Of a stretch of DNA of 64,000 nucleotides, positions 55,501 through 63,173 are shown one piece after another (position 1 is the stretch's first letter; the number at the start of each line of letters is the position of its first letter). The notes beneath the pieces were generated by a model. It did not search any database and had not been told where the DNA came from. It saw nothing but the letters and a program-made list of their open reading frames with translations. Position numbers and translations under genes: made by a program. This stretch comes from Paraflavitalea soli (lineage in GTDB: Bacteria > Bacteroidota > Bacteroidia > Chitinophagales > Chitinophagaceae). The stretch covers positions 3,600,546 through 3,664,545 of the forward strand of contig NZ_CP032157.1 in the NCBI RefSeq assembly GCF_003555545.1. The letters are read 5' to 3'.

Positions 55501-58421
55501 AGTACAAATTCAATAAAGGTGTTGTAGCCCTCTCCCGGCGCCAACGCCATACGGCTGGTTGCTGTACCTAATGCGATCGCCGTTTTATCATTGAATGTTT
55601 TTGTGGGCGACAGGAATACATCATCCCGCCAGTAGTTTCCTCCTGTAGTGGAGCCGCCACCATTTTCTACCCGCCAGCTGATGGATACCTTTTCTCCGCT
55701 AACCGCCGTAGCCGGTATTTCTACCTTCGGCACTACCAGGTCTACCGGTGGTGTAAGAATAATATTCACCACTTCACTCCTGCCTGTATTATTGTTTTCC
55801 GCAGCATGCTCATATACCCTGTCCGACTCATCCGTCACCACAAACACATAATAGTTGCCAAATACCGTATCGGGTATCTTTACCGTGGCCGTTTTGGTAT
55901 AGCTCGCGCCATCATTCAGGTCATTCGCTTCACGGTAGATACCCAGCCTGATCGCATCCACCAGGTTCAATACCGGCTCTTTCGACAGGTAAATATTATC
56001 CCACCACACTTTTCCAGTCACCTTACCCGTGCCTGCATTTTTTACCGTCCATAGTATCTCTACCGGCTGGCCTGAGAAGGCATTATTGGGAGGCGTCACC
56101 TGGGTTACCTGCAGATCGGGAGGCGGAGTGAGCTGTATATTGGTCGTACTGGCACTGATGCCCGTATTGTTTGTTTCATTACTTTCCGGGAAAGCATGGA
56201 AAGCATTTGCCTCTATGAAAATATAATACTTGTTATTGATGCCATTGGGCAAGGTAAAAGTAGCGGTATTGCTATAGCTGCTGCCCGCACCCAGTTCACT
56301 GGTGTTTTGTGCGTAGGCAACTTCCAGGTCACGGTCATCCAGCACCTGGTCCAGCGACAGGTACACTTTATCCAGCCACTGCCGGTCGGCTGTTGCACCC
56401 GAACCAATATTCTTTACTTCCCATTTCACCGTAAGGGGCTGACCCGAAAACCCTCCCGGCGGCACCTGTATATTCCGCACGGTAAGGTCAGGCAATACAC
56501 GCAGTCCAAATAGTTGCACCGGACTGTTTAAAATACCGCACTCCCCTTTTGCCACTATTTGCCATTGATAGTGCTTGCCATATTCCAGTTCACCATTGTA
56601 GTAAAGCGTATAACTGATGTCTGTAACATCCTGAATGAGCGGATTATCGGGTCTTACGCCATTTTCAGGCCATACATAGATATCGTAGCCGATCGCTTGT
56701 TCCACCGGGAACCAGGAGAAAGTAAGCGGAAAAGAAACATTCATATTGCCATCAGCAGGCAGCATTTTGGTGATCGCTCCCGTGAGTGGCTTATCGATCA
56801 CCTCCACTGTCAATGTACGCACAGGCCCTTCGCCGCCGCAATTTCCTTTATAAGATACCGATACCGTATGCGTGCCTGGTGTAAGCCAGGTTACCGTAGC
56901 AAGCGTACCCTGGAATTCAATCCTTGCACCTGCGTCGACCGACCAGGTATAACTGGCTCCGGCAACATAAGGTACTTCGTAGGTTGATTTATAAGCAAGA
57001 CAGCCTTTGGCATCACCGGTAATAGCGGCCGGTTGTTTGGCAGGCAGGCATAACTCCACATCTTTGAACACATCGGGCATAGTGCCATCTCCCTCCGCAT
57101 ACGCCCTCACCTTTACCAACCCTACTCCATCTGCTACCAGCACCGTATCATCTTCTATATAGGCCAGCCCTCCGATCACCTCATAATAGATCCGTTCACC
57201 ACCGCTGGAAGTAGCCTGCAGTGGATAACGACCATCGCCATCCTCATCCTCCGGCACCGGGAAACTAAGCTCCGGTGCATCTGCCGTCACGATGACCACA
57301 AAGGGCACTGTAGTACTTTGCTGTGGATTGCCATTGTCGGCAGCCACTACATAAAATACAGCCCCGCCCAGGTTGCAGGCAGCACCTGTGATGGTGATCT
57401 TCACTTTTGAAACATTGCCCGTTGTAGCACTAAACGAAAGGTTACAGATCGTACTCGGCTCCATGATCGTGCTTACCATTTGTCCTGCTTCAGGCGCTGC
57501 AAACTCCGCTTCTGTCACGACCGTTTCTCCTACGCGCACATTGATCACACGCACCGGAGAACCAAAGTCAAACCGTGGAGGCATATTTGTAAGCGTCGAT
57601 ACATCAAAAGCAAAGCATTTATTATCGAGCCAGTTGATCCCGTCATTATTACCGCCGGGTCCATCATAATCACTGGTATTTTCACTAAAGCGGCCTATTT
57701 GCATATAGTGCAGGATGTCACCGCCATCTACACCTACCGTACTGCCCCATTGTCCAAATCCATAAGAAGAGGCCCATTGCATATCCCCGTAATTCAATTG
57801 CAGGTTATGATCCGGTCCCAGTATTTCATCACCTGGCACCCCCATCACCACCTGGAAAGTATTGAGCTTATCCGCAGCCCTGTTGTCATATCCTACCCCG
57901 TCCCAGGTTACGATCAGGTGCGTGGGTGTTATTTTATAATATACTTGTCCGCTGGCAGGGTTACGGGTATCCACATCTGCCCAGAAAGGTGCGATCAGCG
58001 GAACAAAACCGGGTAATCCGGCGGAAAAGCCCGACTCTTCCGGGTCAAGGAACGAGATCGTTCCATTGGTGTTAATGTACACCTGGTTATAACTGGTGCC
58101 ATACAGGTTGAAGGTAAAAGGCAGGTTGATCAACGCTGTACTGCCGTCATTGCTGCGCGGCAAAGCGGTATACGAAGCATCCACCGGGATAAAACAAGCA
58201 GAAGCAGCCAGTGATTGTCCCAGGTTCGCATTGCCTTTAAAGCTGCTGTTGGGGCTGATGGCCTGCTGCTTACTTTTTATCTTTTCTATCAATTGTGGCT
58301 TTAAAACCTTATAAGCAGCGTCAAATGCGGCGTTGCGTTGACTCGTTTGTGCTGCAGCAGGCCCGCCATGCAAGTAAAGCAGGAACAGGAAAAAAGCAAC
58401 GGCCTTCAGTGTAGTATTCAT
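52575..58421 (-). CDS. Giant secreted protein with nidogen-like domain and eight CARDB repeats (1948 aa)
   Basis: The ATG at 58,421 was chosen for its signal peptide (MNTTLKAVAFFLFLLYLHGGPAAAQ). An upstream in-frame start adds 14 residues without a better signal. Next comes a nidogen-like domain (FNLYGTSYNQVYINTNGTISF, APFWADVDTRN, GVGYDN), then PKD- and FN3-like beta domains. Eight CARDB repeats of about 125 residues follow, each with DLVV, W-V-N-G, D-VYLS, LP-G--G-YY and YE--N-NN. A PPC-like segment and an IPT-like segment close the protein. There is no recognisable T9SS tail, and the final codons and stop fall in repeat R7, so the C-terminus may be truncated. It is the first gene of the operon and probably acts in adhesion. 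Confidence 0.88.
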   Translation of the reverse strand: MNTTLKAVAFFLFLLYLHGGPAAAQTSQRNAAFDAAYKVLKPQLIEKIKSKQQAISPNSSFKGNANLGQSLAASACFIPVDASYTALPRSNDGSTALINLPFTFNLYGTSYNQVYINTNGTISFLDPEESGFSAGLPGFVPLIAPFWADVDTRNPASGQVYYKITPTHLIVTWDGVGYDNRAADKLNTFQVVMGVPGDEILGPDHNLQLNYGDMQWASSYGFGQWGSTVGVDGGDILHYMQIGRFSENTSDYDGPGGNNDGINWLDNKCFAFDVSTLTNMPPRFDFGSPVRVINVRVGETVVTEAEFAAPEAGQMVSTIMEPSTICNLSFSATTGNVSKVKITITGAACNLGGAVFYVVAADNGNPQQSTTVPFVVIVTADAPELSFPVPEDEDGDGRYPLQATSSGGERIYYEVIGGLAYIEDDTVLVADGVGLVKVRAYAEGDGTMPDVFKDVELCLPAKQPAAITGDAKGCLAYKSTYEVPYVAGASYTWSVDAGARIEFQGTLATVTWLTPGTHTVSVSYKGNCGGEGPVRTLTVEVIDKPLTGAITKMLPADGNMNVSFPLTFSWFPVEQAIGYDIYVWPENGVRPDNPLIQDVTDISYTLYYNGELEYGKHYQWQIVAKGECGILNSPVQLFGLRVLPDLTVRNIQVPPGGFSGQPLTVKWEVKNIGSGATADRQWLDKVYLSLDQVLDDRDLEVAYAQNTSELGAGSSYSNTATFTLPNGINNKYYIFIEANAFHAFPESNETNNTGISASTTNIQLTPPPDLQVTQVTPPNNAFSGQPVEILWTVKNAGTGKVTGKVWWDNIYLSKEPVLNLVDAIRLGIYREANDLNDGASYTKTATVKIPDTVFGNYYVFVVTDESDRVYEHAAENNNTGRSEVVNIILTPPVDLVVPKVEIPATAVSGEKVSISWRVENGGGSTTGGNYWRDDVFLSPTKTFNDKTAIALGTATSRMALAPGEGYNTFIEFVLPAKITGDYYVIVQADATKRIYEYTSDDNNTGSSVQPLHITAADLVVGAITAPATGTSGNTMALAWTLKNNGNGALKNTKITDRILLSASATWNEANSKVLKEVVYQTGVVAAGDDTLQHATVLLPDGMAGNYYIYVQTDYKDTVYETGGDNNIRRSTAPVAITLGPWADLQVSQVKAKDTAAAADATIISYTVINKGNKATNDSTWKDKVYISLKPVWDAAASIFIRDIPQKRNIGKDGTYQVETPIRLPGNIGGADYYVYVFTNAEKTVYEHSDTTNNTGRSNKLYVHKYPPVDLVVTSVTAPATGKSGNAIAVKWSVKNEGEAITLENEWSDALYLSADTVFDKDDQLVKAFTHRGNLPAGTGYIDEQNFVLPNGVSGNYYLLLVTDGQHVNYDADTTNNYGMVRKAGGGNNDPVPIGIELTPPADLVVSSFTTPEEGFAGQPIKVKWKVKNSGAGITAAGNWTERVYLSKDVLWDKDDRVIGTYNRAGVLAAGGEYHDSLEVFLPQNDLGNHVLIFRSDVNNNVYEHGAEENISTALITIIKDELSDLVVTDIEVPEMAMAGGEVMVQWTLQNKGTNPSRGYLQEGIYLSTDTSKDAQDILVASIPSKINLAPNATLARSQKISLKGASLRDYHVLIHADILNNIVEINDNNNITPSGQVMKVTVDELPLHVQKQQSLPDNKEVYYRIEIPDSLAGESLLVTLQGDTAHANNELFLRRGEMPTRAVHDYAFGEPFKANQEITVPALEAGTYYLLVYGKTTPNTVQPIGLLAEILHFEVRLVDAAEGGNTGQVTVQVKGSKLGTVKSVRLRNNGASIEADRITVSNPVSLFAQFDLEGAAAGVYDVVAENEAGDTAVLAGGFRIVAGSGAGLETNVVTPPNTRPSNVLSIQVQFANTGNTDIINPVLTLTSLGGAPIALQPAELAQANKALKLALQEVNGPIGRLRPGAKGTIIVYAKATTVLGFMLEEEKL

Positions 58422-58580
58422 GATAGAAAGATTGTTCAGTATGAGTTCAGTTATTAAGCGCATACAGGCAATAGCGATCCTGTGCGGGCCAATAGCCCAC
58501 CATGCGACAATAGCATCTTTAAAAAATTATTGGATTGGCCGTAAAAGTATACCAGGTGTAGGTATAAAGAAATGAAGGTT

Positions 58581-58610
58581 CGATCAATTGGTATATACTC
58601 CGATCAGTTG
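58581..58610 (-). promoter_or_regulatory. Direct repeat pair upstream of the CARDB operon
   Basis: CGATCAATTG (58,581-58,590) and CGATCAGTTG (58,601-58,610) differ at one base and are spaced 20 bp apart start to start. They lie 160-190 bp upstream of the CARDB start. Two same-strand sites about two helical turns apart are typical of LytTR-type response regulators; the assignment is inference. Confidence 0.45.
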
Positions 58611-58671
58611 TAGATTTTCAGGTTTGACCAGCGCTATTATATGCCCCAGCCAGGTGTAAGCATACGGGCAT

Positions 58672-58695
58672 AAAAAAAACCGGCAATTGCCGGTT
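58672..58695 (-). terminator. Rho-independent terminator of the tRNA gene
   Basis: On the - strand, AACCGGCAATTGCCGGTT is a perfect palindrome followed by a T tract (58,672-58,679 read as T). It lies 3 bp after the tRNA CCA end. Confidence 0.9.
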
Positions 58696-58698
58696 ACC

Positions 58699-58774
58699 TG
58701 GAGCGGAAGACCGGGCTCGAACCGGCCACCTACAGCTTGGGAAGCTGTCGCTCTACCAGATGAGCTACTTCCGC
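58699..58774 (-). tRNA. tRNA-Gly (anticodon CCC)
   Basis: The 76-nt cloverleaf is complete. The acceptor stem is GCGGAAG/CTTCCGC and the D stem GCTC/GAGC. The anticodon stem ACAGC/GCTGT carries loop TTCCCAA, so the anticodon is CCC. The T arm is GCCGG-TTCGAGC-CCGGT, the discriminator is T, and the CCA end is encoded. It decodes GGG. It stands alone, with its own likely promoter and terminator. Confidence 0.96.
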
Positions 58775-58783
58775 TTATTCCTA

Positions 58784-58791
58784 TAAAGATA
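58784..58791 (-). promoter_or_regulatory. Candidate -7 box of the tRNA gene
   Basis: TATCTTTA on the - strand matches the Bacteroidota -7 consensus TAnnTTTG at all but the last base. It would start transcription about 3 bases before the tRNA. A perfect hairpin, GTGCT-A5-AGCAC, lies further upstream at 58,818-58,832. Confidence 0.4.
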
Positions 58792-58917
58792 TAAAATTAA
58801 ATAGTATGCCACGGGCAGTGCTAAAAAAGCACCATAAGAACAGGAGTTATCCTACCACCTTTTTGTTCCATGCAACGTATGACCGCAAGGATTGGTCAGC
58901 ATATCAAACCCAGTCAC

Positions 58918-59286
58918 ATGTATAAAGCTGCACTTATATTATTTTTGATCGCAAGTATAGTTGCCTGTAAAAAAGATTCTACGCCGGCCTCCATCGAAGG
59001 AAAATGGGAAATGATCGCCTATACCCCGGCCCCGGCCGACGTCGTCCTTGACTGGCAACCAGACAACTCCAAAACGACCATCCGGTTCGACAATGGGGCT
59101 TTCACCCAGAGTACCGGCAGTTCCTTTACCAGGTACGTTTTCAAGGACAATGTGTTGTTGCTGCTCAGGGAAAATAACAACGATACCCTCAAACTGGCCG
59201 TAACAACATTAAGCCATACCACCCTTCAGTATTACGTGCTCAATGGCAGGGCCCCTGTAGCCAGTAAATTCAAGCGGGTAAGATAA
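58918..59286 (+). CDS. Small lipoprotein, lipocalin-like, 122 aa
   Basis: The ATG at 58,918 begins a lipoprotein signal, MYKAALILFLIASIVACKK, with the lipobox IVAC and an acylated Cys at about 17. An upstream in-frame ATG at 58,870 would bury the signal and is rejected. The mature part opens with IEGKWEMIAYTP and continues with beta-rich segments (TTIRFDNGAFTQ, RYVFKDNVLLLLREN), as in the lipocalin-like small lipoproteins common in Bacteroidota. No function is known. Its last 17 bases overlap the end of the convergent patatin gene. Confidence 0.8.
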   Translation: MYKAALILFLIASIVACKKDSTPASIEGKWEMIAYTPAPADVVLDWQPDNSKTTIRFDNGAFTQSTGSSFTRYVFKDNVLLLLRENNNDTLKLAVTTLSHTTLQYYVLNGRAPVASKFKRVR

Positions 59287-60346
59287 ACGAAGGTGATTTA
59301 CCAGCCCCCACTTCCTGGAAAAAACGCCTCGCCCCTTCCCGTCCGCTCTCCAGCAGATCGTCTACCACCTTCTTAGGCAGTTTGCGCACCCTACCCGAAT
59401 AATGGAGGGTACTGATCGTGATCGTACGGTGCCACTGGCTATTGCCATCCGCTTCCGGGTTGGCCTTATCGATCAGCGTAATGTATACTGCTTTAAAATA
59501 GTCCTTGATGCTTTTGATGGCAATAGGAGATTTTCCTGTTTGTCTTTTATTGTAGGCGATCTGTTCCGGTGTTTCCATCATCAGTCCCAGCGTTTCCGGG
59601 TTTTCCATATATACATTGCGCGCCAGCGCAATACCCGATACATACCGGGAAGAATCGAACATAAATACCGGGTAATTACTCAGTGCCCCGCCATCCACCA
59701 TCATGTGCAGGTTGACCCCGTTCACTGCTTTATCATATACCTTCCCTTTATCATCGATCAATACCGGTTTAAAATAAAGCGGGATGGACAGCGATATGCG
59801 CACCGCATCTTTAATACGCATATCGGGATACTGTTCATGGGAGAATATCCGCAGACTTTGATAGGTAAGATCCGTACCCGTTATATAGAGGTCTTTGTAG
59901 CCTTTGGCAGTACGCTGCCGGTGCAGTTGGGCAAAACTGATATTGCCATCGCCTGTTTTACGCGCAATCAATTCTTCAATCCACTGCGCTATCTTTTGTC
60001 CTTTGTAATAGCCAAACTCTTTCTTCAGGCGCCTCATGCCGGTGCCTACAAACCAGGAACCATCATTGAACTCCTGGGGTTTGATATAAGCCGTAAGCTC
60101 CAATATCTCTTTGGGAGTATAGCCCACGGCCAATAAGGTGGCCTGGATGGCGCCCGCCGAGGTGCCGCCTACCCTTTCTATACCTGCCAGCACATGCAGA
60201 CTATCCAATACCTGGAAAGCACCGGCATAGGCAAAACCCCTTACGCCGCCGCCTTCCAATACCAGGTTTTTATAACAGGGAGTTTGTGCTGAGGCAGTAC
60301 CGGCTATCGCCATGGTCATTACTGCAGCCATGAATAGGTGCTTCAT
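59270..60346 (-). CDS. Patatin-like phospholipase, secreted, 358 aa
   Basis: A signal peptide (MKHLFMAAVMTMAIAGTASAQ) leads into a patatin domain: LVLEGGGVRGFAYAGA with the oxyanion Gly-rich loop (32-37), nucleophile Ser63 in GTSAG, and the catalytic Asp218 in DGG. These form the Ser-Asp dyad of lipid acyl hydrolases. The ARNVYMENPETLGLMMETPEQ segment is also typical of bacterial members. The protein probably hydrolyses phospholipids or other acyl lipids in the periplasm or outside the cell. It shares 17 bp with the convergent lipoprotein gene, and 117 bp separate its start from the end of the beta-barrel gene upstream. Confidence 0.95.
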   Translation of the reverse strand: MKHLFMAAVMTMAIAGTASAQTPCYKNLVLEGGGVRGFAYAGAFQVLDSLHVLAGIERVGGTSAGAIQATLLAVGYTPKEILELTAYIKPQEFNDGSWFVGTGMRRLKKEFGYYKGQKIAQWIEELIARKTGDGNISFAQLHRQRTAKGYKDLYITGTDLTYQSLRIFSHEQYPDMRIKDAVRISLSIPLYFKPVLIDDKGKVYDKAVNGVNLHMMVDGGALSNYPVFMFDSSRYVSGIALARNVYMENPETLGLMMETPEQIAYNKRQTGKSPIAIKSIKDYFKAVYITLIDKANPEADGNSQWHRTITISTLHYSGRVRKLPKKVVDDLLESGREGARRFFQEVGAGKSPSFILPA

Positions 60347-60420
60347 GTACTAAAAATACCCTGCCCCTTGCGGAGATACAAGCTGTATACCCTTTTTAAC
60401 GATTATTTACAGCACGCCGC

Positions 60421-60480
60421 CTCAGCCCGAAGCTGTATTCTCGCTGCCTTGTTGCCTCGTTGCCTATATGCCTTTCTTCT
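60421..60480 (-). repeat. 8-bp-unit element at the end of the beta-barrel gene
   Basis: On the - strand it reads GGCAACGA, GGCAACAA, GGCAGCGA, then GAATACAGCTTCGGGCT, a unit-centre-arm plan like the heptad palindromes but with 8-bp units. It begins at the final codons of the beta-barrel gene, whose TAG stop lies in it. The stretch CCTCGTTGC...ATGCCTTTC (+ strand) recurs beside R7 at 52,523-52,544. Confidence 0.6.
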
Positions 60481-62923
60481 TCTGCACAGCCTGTGTCGCT
60501 TTACCCGGCAACGGCTTCTTTTTATTCCCCCCCGCCAGGTTCGTAAAGGCGTAACTTACCGTCAACCGGTAACTGCGCGTGCGCGCATTGCTGAAGGATT
60601 CAATATTGTAATTGGGACCAAAAGTATAACTGGTATATTTCTGCTGGAAGATAGGATCAATAGCATTGAGCGTAAGCACCAGCCGCTTGTTAAACATTTT
60701 GTGTTGCAGCGCCAGGTTCATACGGATATTACTCCTTACGGTGCCCTGTGGATTGGCAAACCGGTTGAGCGTAAAGTTGCCATTGAAGTTCCACACATCC
60801 TTCGGTGAATAATTGGTATTAAAACTGGTGGTGAACGTGCCGCCATCGCGGTACTTGTTCTTCGTCTTATCATACAGGCTATACTTATTGTACGTATAGC
60901 TGGCGCTGAAGTTCATACGGAATTGTTTGGATACCGTATACCCACTCCAGGTACTTACTTCATACTCATGGCGGTCATCAATATTCTGCCAGGTAGTTTC
61001 CGTTTTACCATCCGGCTGCAGGTTCCTGATCTGGCTAAAGATGCTTTGTACAATATTATAGCCAACACCCAGGTTCGTATAATAGTTATCGCCATTGCGG
61101 CCCAGCACCAGGTCAAAATTATGCGCCGTAGTAGGCGCCAGTTCCGGGTTGCCATACCGCAGGTTGTTAGGATCGCCATAATCAATACTGGGGTTCAGTT
61201 GTGCAATACCCGGCCGGCGGATCGTTTTGCGATAAGCAATACTCAGGTTAAGTACCTCTTCCCAGCGCTTATTGAAATTGGCAAAGGGAAGCCAGGTCGT
61301 ATAATCATTCTTCACCTGTGACTTATCTTTCAGGTCAAACTGGATATCTGTTACCTCCGCCGTTATACCGGCCGTAACACTCATCTGTTCCGTGATCACT
61401 TGTTTCATAGAGAGCCGGCCACTGTGTACTGCCTGGTTAAATCCAAAATCATTACTCAACAGGTCACTCTTTACATATTCATTCTCCGGCTTTTTCATGT
61501 ACTGCGTATTCAACACCACATGACTGACATCCGTTACCGTAGCCACACCAGCCGAAATAGAAGTGGTCTTATTGTCCAGCAGTTTATCATAGTTGATGCG
61601 TAAGCTGTACCCATGGTTCCAGCTATCATTCAATTGTTGTTGCGTAGAATCAATGCCCGTAGGCGATCGATCTGGCTTCAGGAACTGCTGGAAGAAGGTG
61701 CGGTCATTCTGGTTATAAGAATAGTTGGCTCCCGCAATCAGCCGCAGCGTCTCCCCCGGCTTTTTACCCCGGTGGGTATACGTAAGGTTCATGGCGGGGT
61801 TTACATTCTGTCCTTCCGTTTCCACATACCGGTTACTCAGCTTGTATATCTCTTCATTACGATTCAGGTTCGTGTATTCATTCTCACTGCGGTTCCTGAA
61901 ATCATTGTGGTTAAACAGCAGCAATACATTCACGATATTGTAGCGGTCAATATCATAATCAATGCTCAGCCGCGCCCCTGGTCTTGTATTGCGGTTGCGA
62001 TAACTATTCGTGCTGTTGAAATAGTTGGAGGAGTCTTTGTAAATATTCTCGCGGTTGGAATAACCATAACCATTTACCCGGTTGGCTCCTGCATTCAGGT
62101 TGAGGTTGATGGCCAGTCCCTTCTTGCGGTAATTGAGGTTGCCACTCACATTCCTTTCTCCATTGGTGCCGGCAGTAACGGTTACCCGGGCGCTGGCGCC
62201 AACCTTGCCTTTGCGGGTAATGATATTGATCACCCCACCCTGCTCATTGGCATATTGGGGCGGCGGGTTCGTCATTACTTCAATACGTTCGATCATACTG
62301 CCTGGCATCGATTCCAGGAAGTCCTGCAACTGCTGCGCATTCAGGTCTACCGGTTTATCATCGATCAGTATCTTAGGCTCCTTTCCACGCACCACCACTT
62401 TTCCATCGGGATCATTGGCCACCAGTGGCACACTTTTCAACAACTCACTGGCCGTGGCGCCGGCACTGAGGGCCGACTCCCCCGCATTGAAAGTGATATT
62501 CCCATCCTTACTCTGGATCAATGGCTTCTCTGCATAGATCACCACTTCATCCAATTGGTCCTTGCCCCCCTGTTTCATCAGCAGGTCGTTCATGTTGAAG
62601 TCGAACCTTTCCGTGCGGAAATGAAGACTATCAATGATCAGCGGCTGCAGGCCCACATAGGTGACCCGGAGCCGGTACCAGCCAAAAGCAATATTGGAGA
62701 GCGTAAAATTGCCGTTCTTATCGGAGATCGTGGTCTTTTTGGTGAGCGTATCTGCGAGGAACTGCAGTTCCACCGTGGCATCACCTACCGCCTTCTGTTT
62801 TTCATCGAGGATATTACCGGTGATAATACCCGGCGCACTGGCCGCCCCATTTTCCTGCGCTTGCAAGGAAAACGCCATTATAATGAAAAATATCAATAAG
62901 AAGGATCGGTATAGAAGGGTCAT
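60464..62923 (-). CDS. TonB-dependent receptor-type outer membrane beta-barrel protein, 819 aa
   Basis: A signal peptide (FLLIFFIIMAFSLQAQ) is followed by a carboxypeptidase-regulatory-like beta domain (about 32-105, GIITGNILDEKQKAVGDATV). A plug-like domain (about 120-235) contains VVVRGKEPKILIDDKPVD and IERIEVMTNPPPQYANEQGG. A barrel of alternating strands follows, including the family segment YRKTIRRPGIAQLNPSIDY and NPELAPTTAHNFDL. It belongs to the outer membrane beta-barrel/TonB-receptor group that often serves peptide or nutrient uptake; no SusD partner is present, so it is not a typical SusCD pair. After the last strand (YRLTVSYAFTNLA) is a Lys-rich tail ending in a repeat element, which is unusual. 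Confidence 0.93.
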   Translation of the reverse strand: MTLLYRSFLLIFFIIMAFSLQAQENGAASAPGIITGNILDEKQKAVGDATVELQFLADTLTKKTTISDKNGNFTLSNIAFGWYRLRVTYVGLQPLIIDSLHFRTERFDFNMNDLLMKQGGKDQLDEVVIYAEKPLIQSKDGNITFNAGESALSAGATASELLKSVPLVANDPDGKVVVRGKEPKILIDDKPVDLNAQQLQDFLESMPGSMIERIEVMTNPPPQYANEQGGVINIITRKGKVGASARVTVTAGTNGERNVSGNLNYRKKGLAINLNLNAGANRVNGYGYSNRENIYKDSSNYFNSTNSYRNRNTRPGARLSIDYDIDRYNIVNVLLLFNHNDFRNRSENEYTNLNRNEEIYKLSNRYVETEGQNVNPAMNLTYTHRGKKPGETLRLIAGANYSYNQNDRTFFQQFLKPDRSPTGIDSTQQQLNDSWNHGYSLRINYDKLLDNKTTSISAGVATVTDVSHVVLNTQYMKKPENEYVKSDLLSNDFGFNQAVHSGRLSMKQVITEQMSVTAGITAEVTDIQFDLKDKSQVKNDYTTWLPFANFNKRWEEVLNLSIAYRKTIRRPGIAQLNPSIDYGDPNNLRYGNPELAPTTAHNFDLVLGRNGDNYYTNLGVGYNIVQSIFSQIRNLQPDGKTETTWQNIDDRHEYEVSTWSGYTVSKQFRMNFSASYTYNKYSLYDKTKNKYRDGGTFTTSFNTNYSPKDVWNFNGNFTLNRFANPQGTVRSNIRMNLALQHKMFNKRLVLTLNAIDPIFQQKYTSYTFGPNYNIESFSNARTRSYRLTVSYAFTNLAGGNKKKPLPGKATQAVQKKKGI

Positions 62924-63141
62924 GTAAGGGTAAAGTTAACTTTTCGTAAAAATTATCTAACAGCTTAGTGGGTAAAACAGTCGTTTTCTGGTATGAACGG
63001 CCTGGGACCGTTCCCATAAAGGCCCCAATACCTCCTTTTCACCGTCCCTTCTCCCCGGCAAAGCTTAAGACGCTTTTTCCGGATACATTCCTTCGGGGGT
63101 ATTACCCTGCCATCCTGTCATCATTTATCCCTCATTTTAGC

Positions 63142-63149
63142 TATCTTTG
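63142..63149 (+). promoter_or_regulatory. Candidate -7 box of miaB
   Basis: TATCTTTG is a perfect TAnnTTTG match 25 bp before the ATG. The expected -33 TTTG is not evident, so the promoter call rests on the -7 element alone. Confidence 0.45.
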
Positions 63150-63173
63150 CCACTTCCAAATTTTGAACAACTG

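Noticed and set aside
59402-60136. Open frame of 244 codons on the + strand opposite the patatin gene
   Set aside because: It is a shadow of a gene with an intact catalytic dyad and has no features of its own.
61613-62899. Open frame of 428 codons on the + strand opposite the beta-barrel gene
   Set aside because: It is antisense to a clear outer-membrane receptor gene, with low-complexity Ile/Arg/Val-rich content and no domain or start signal.
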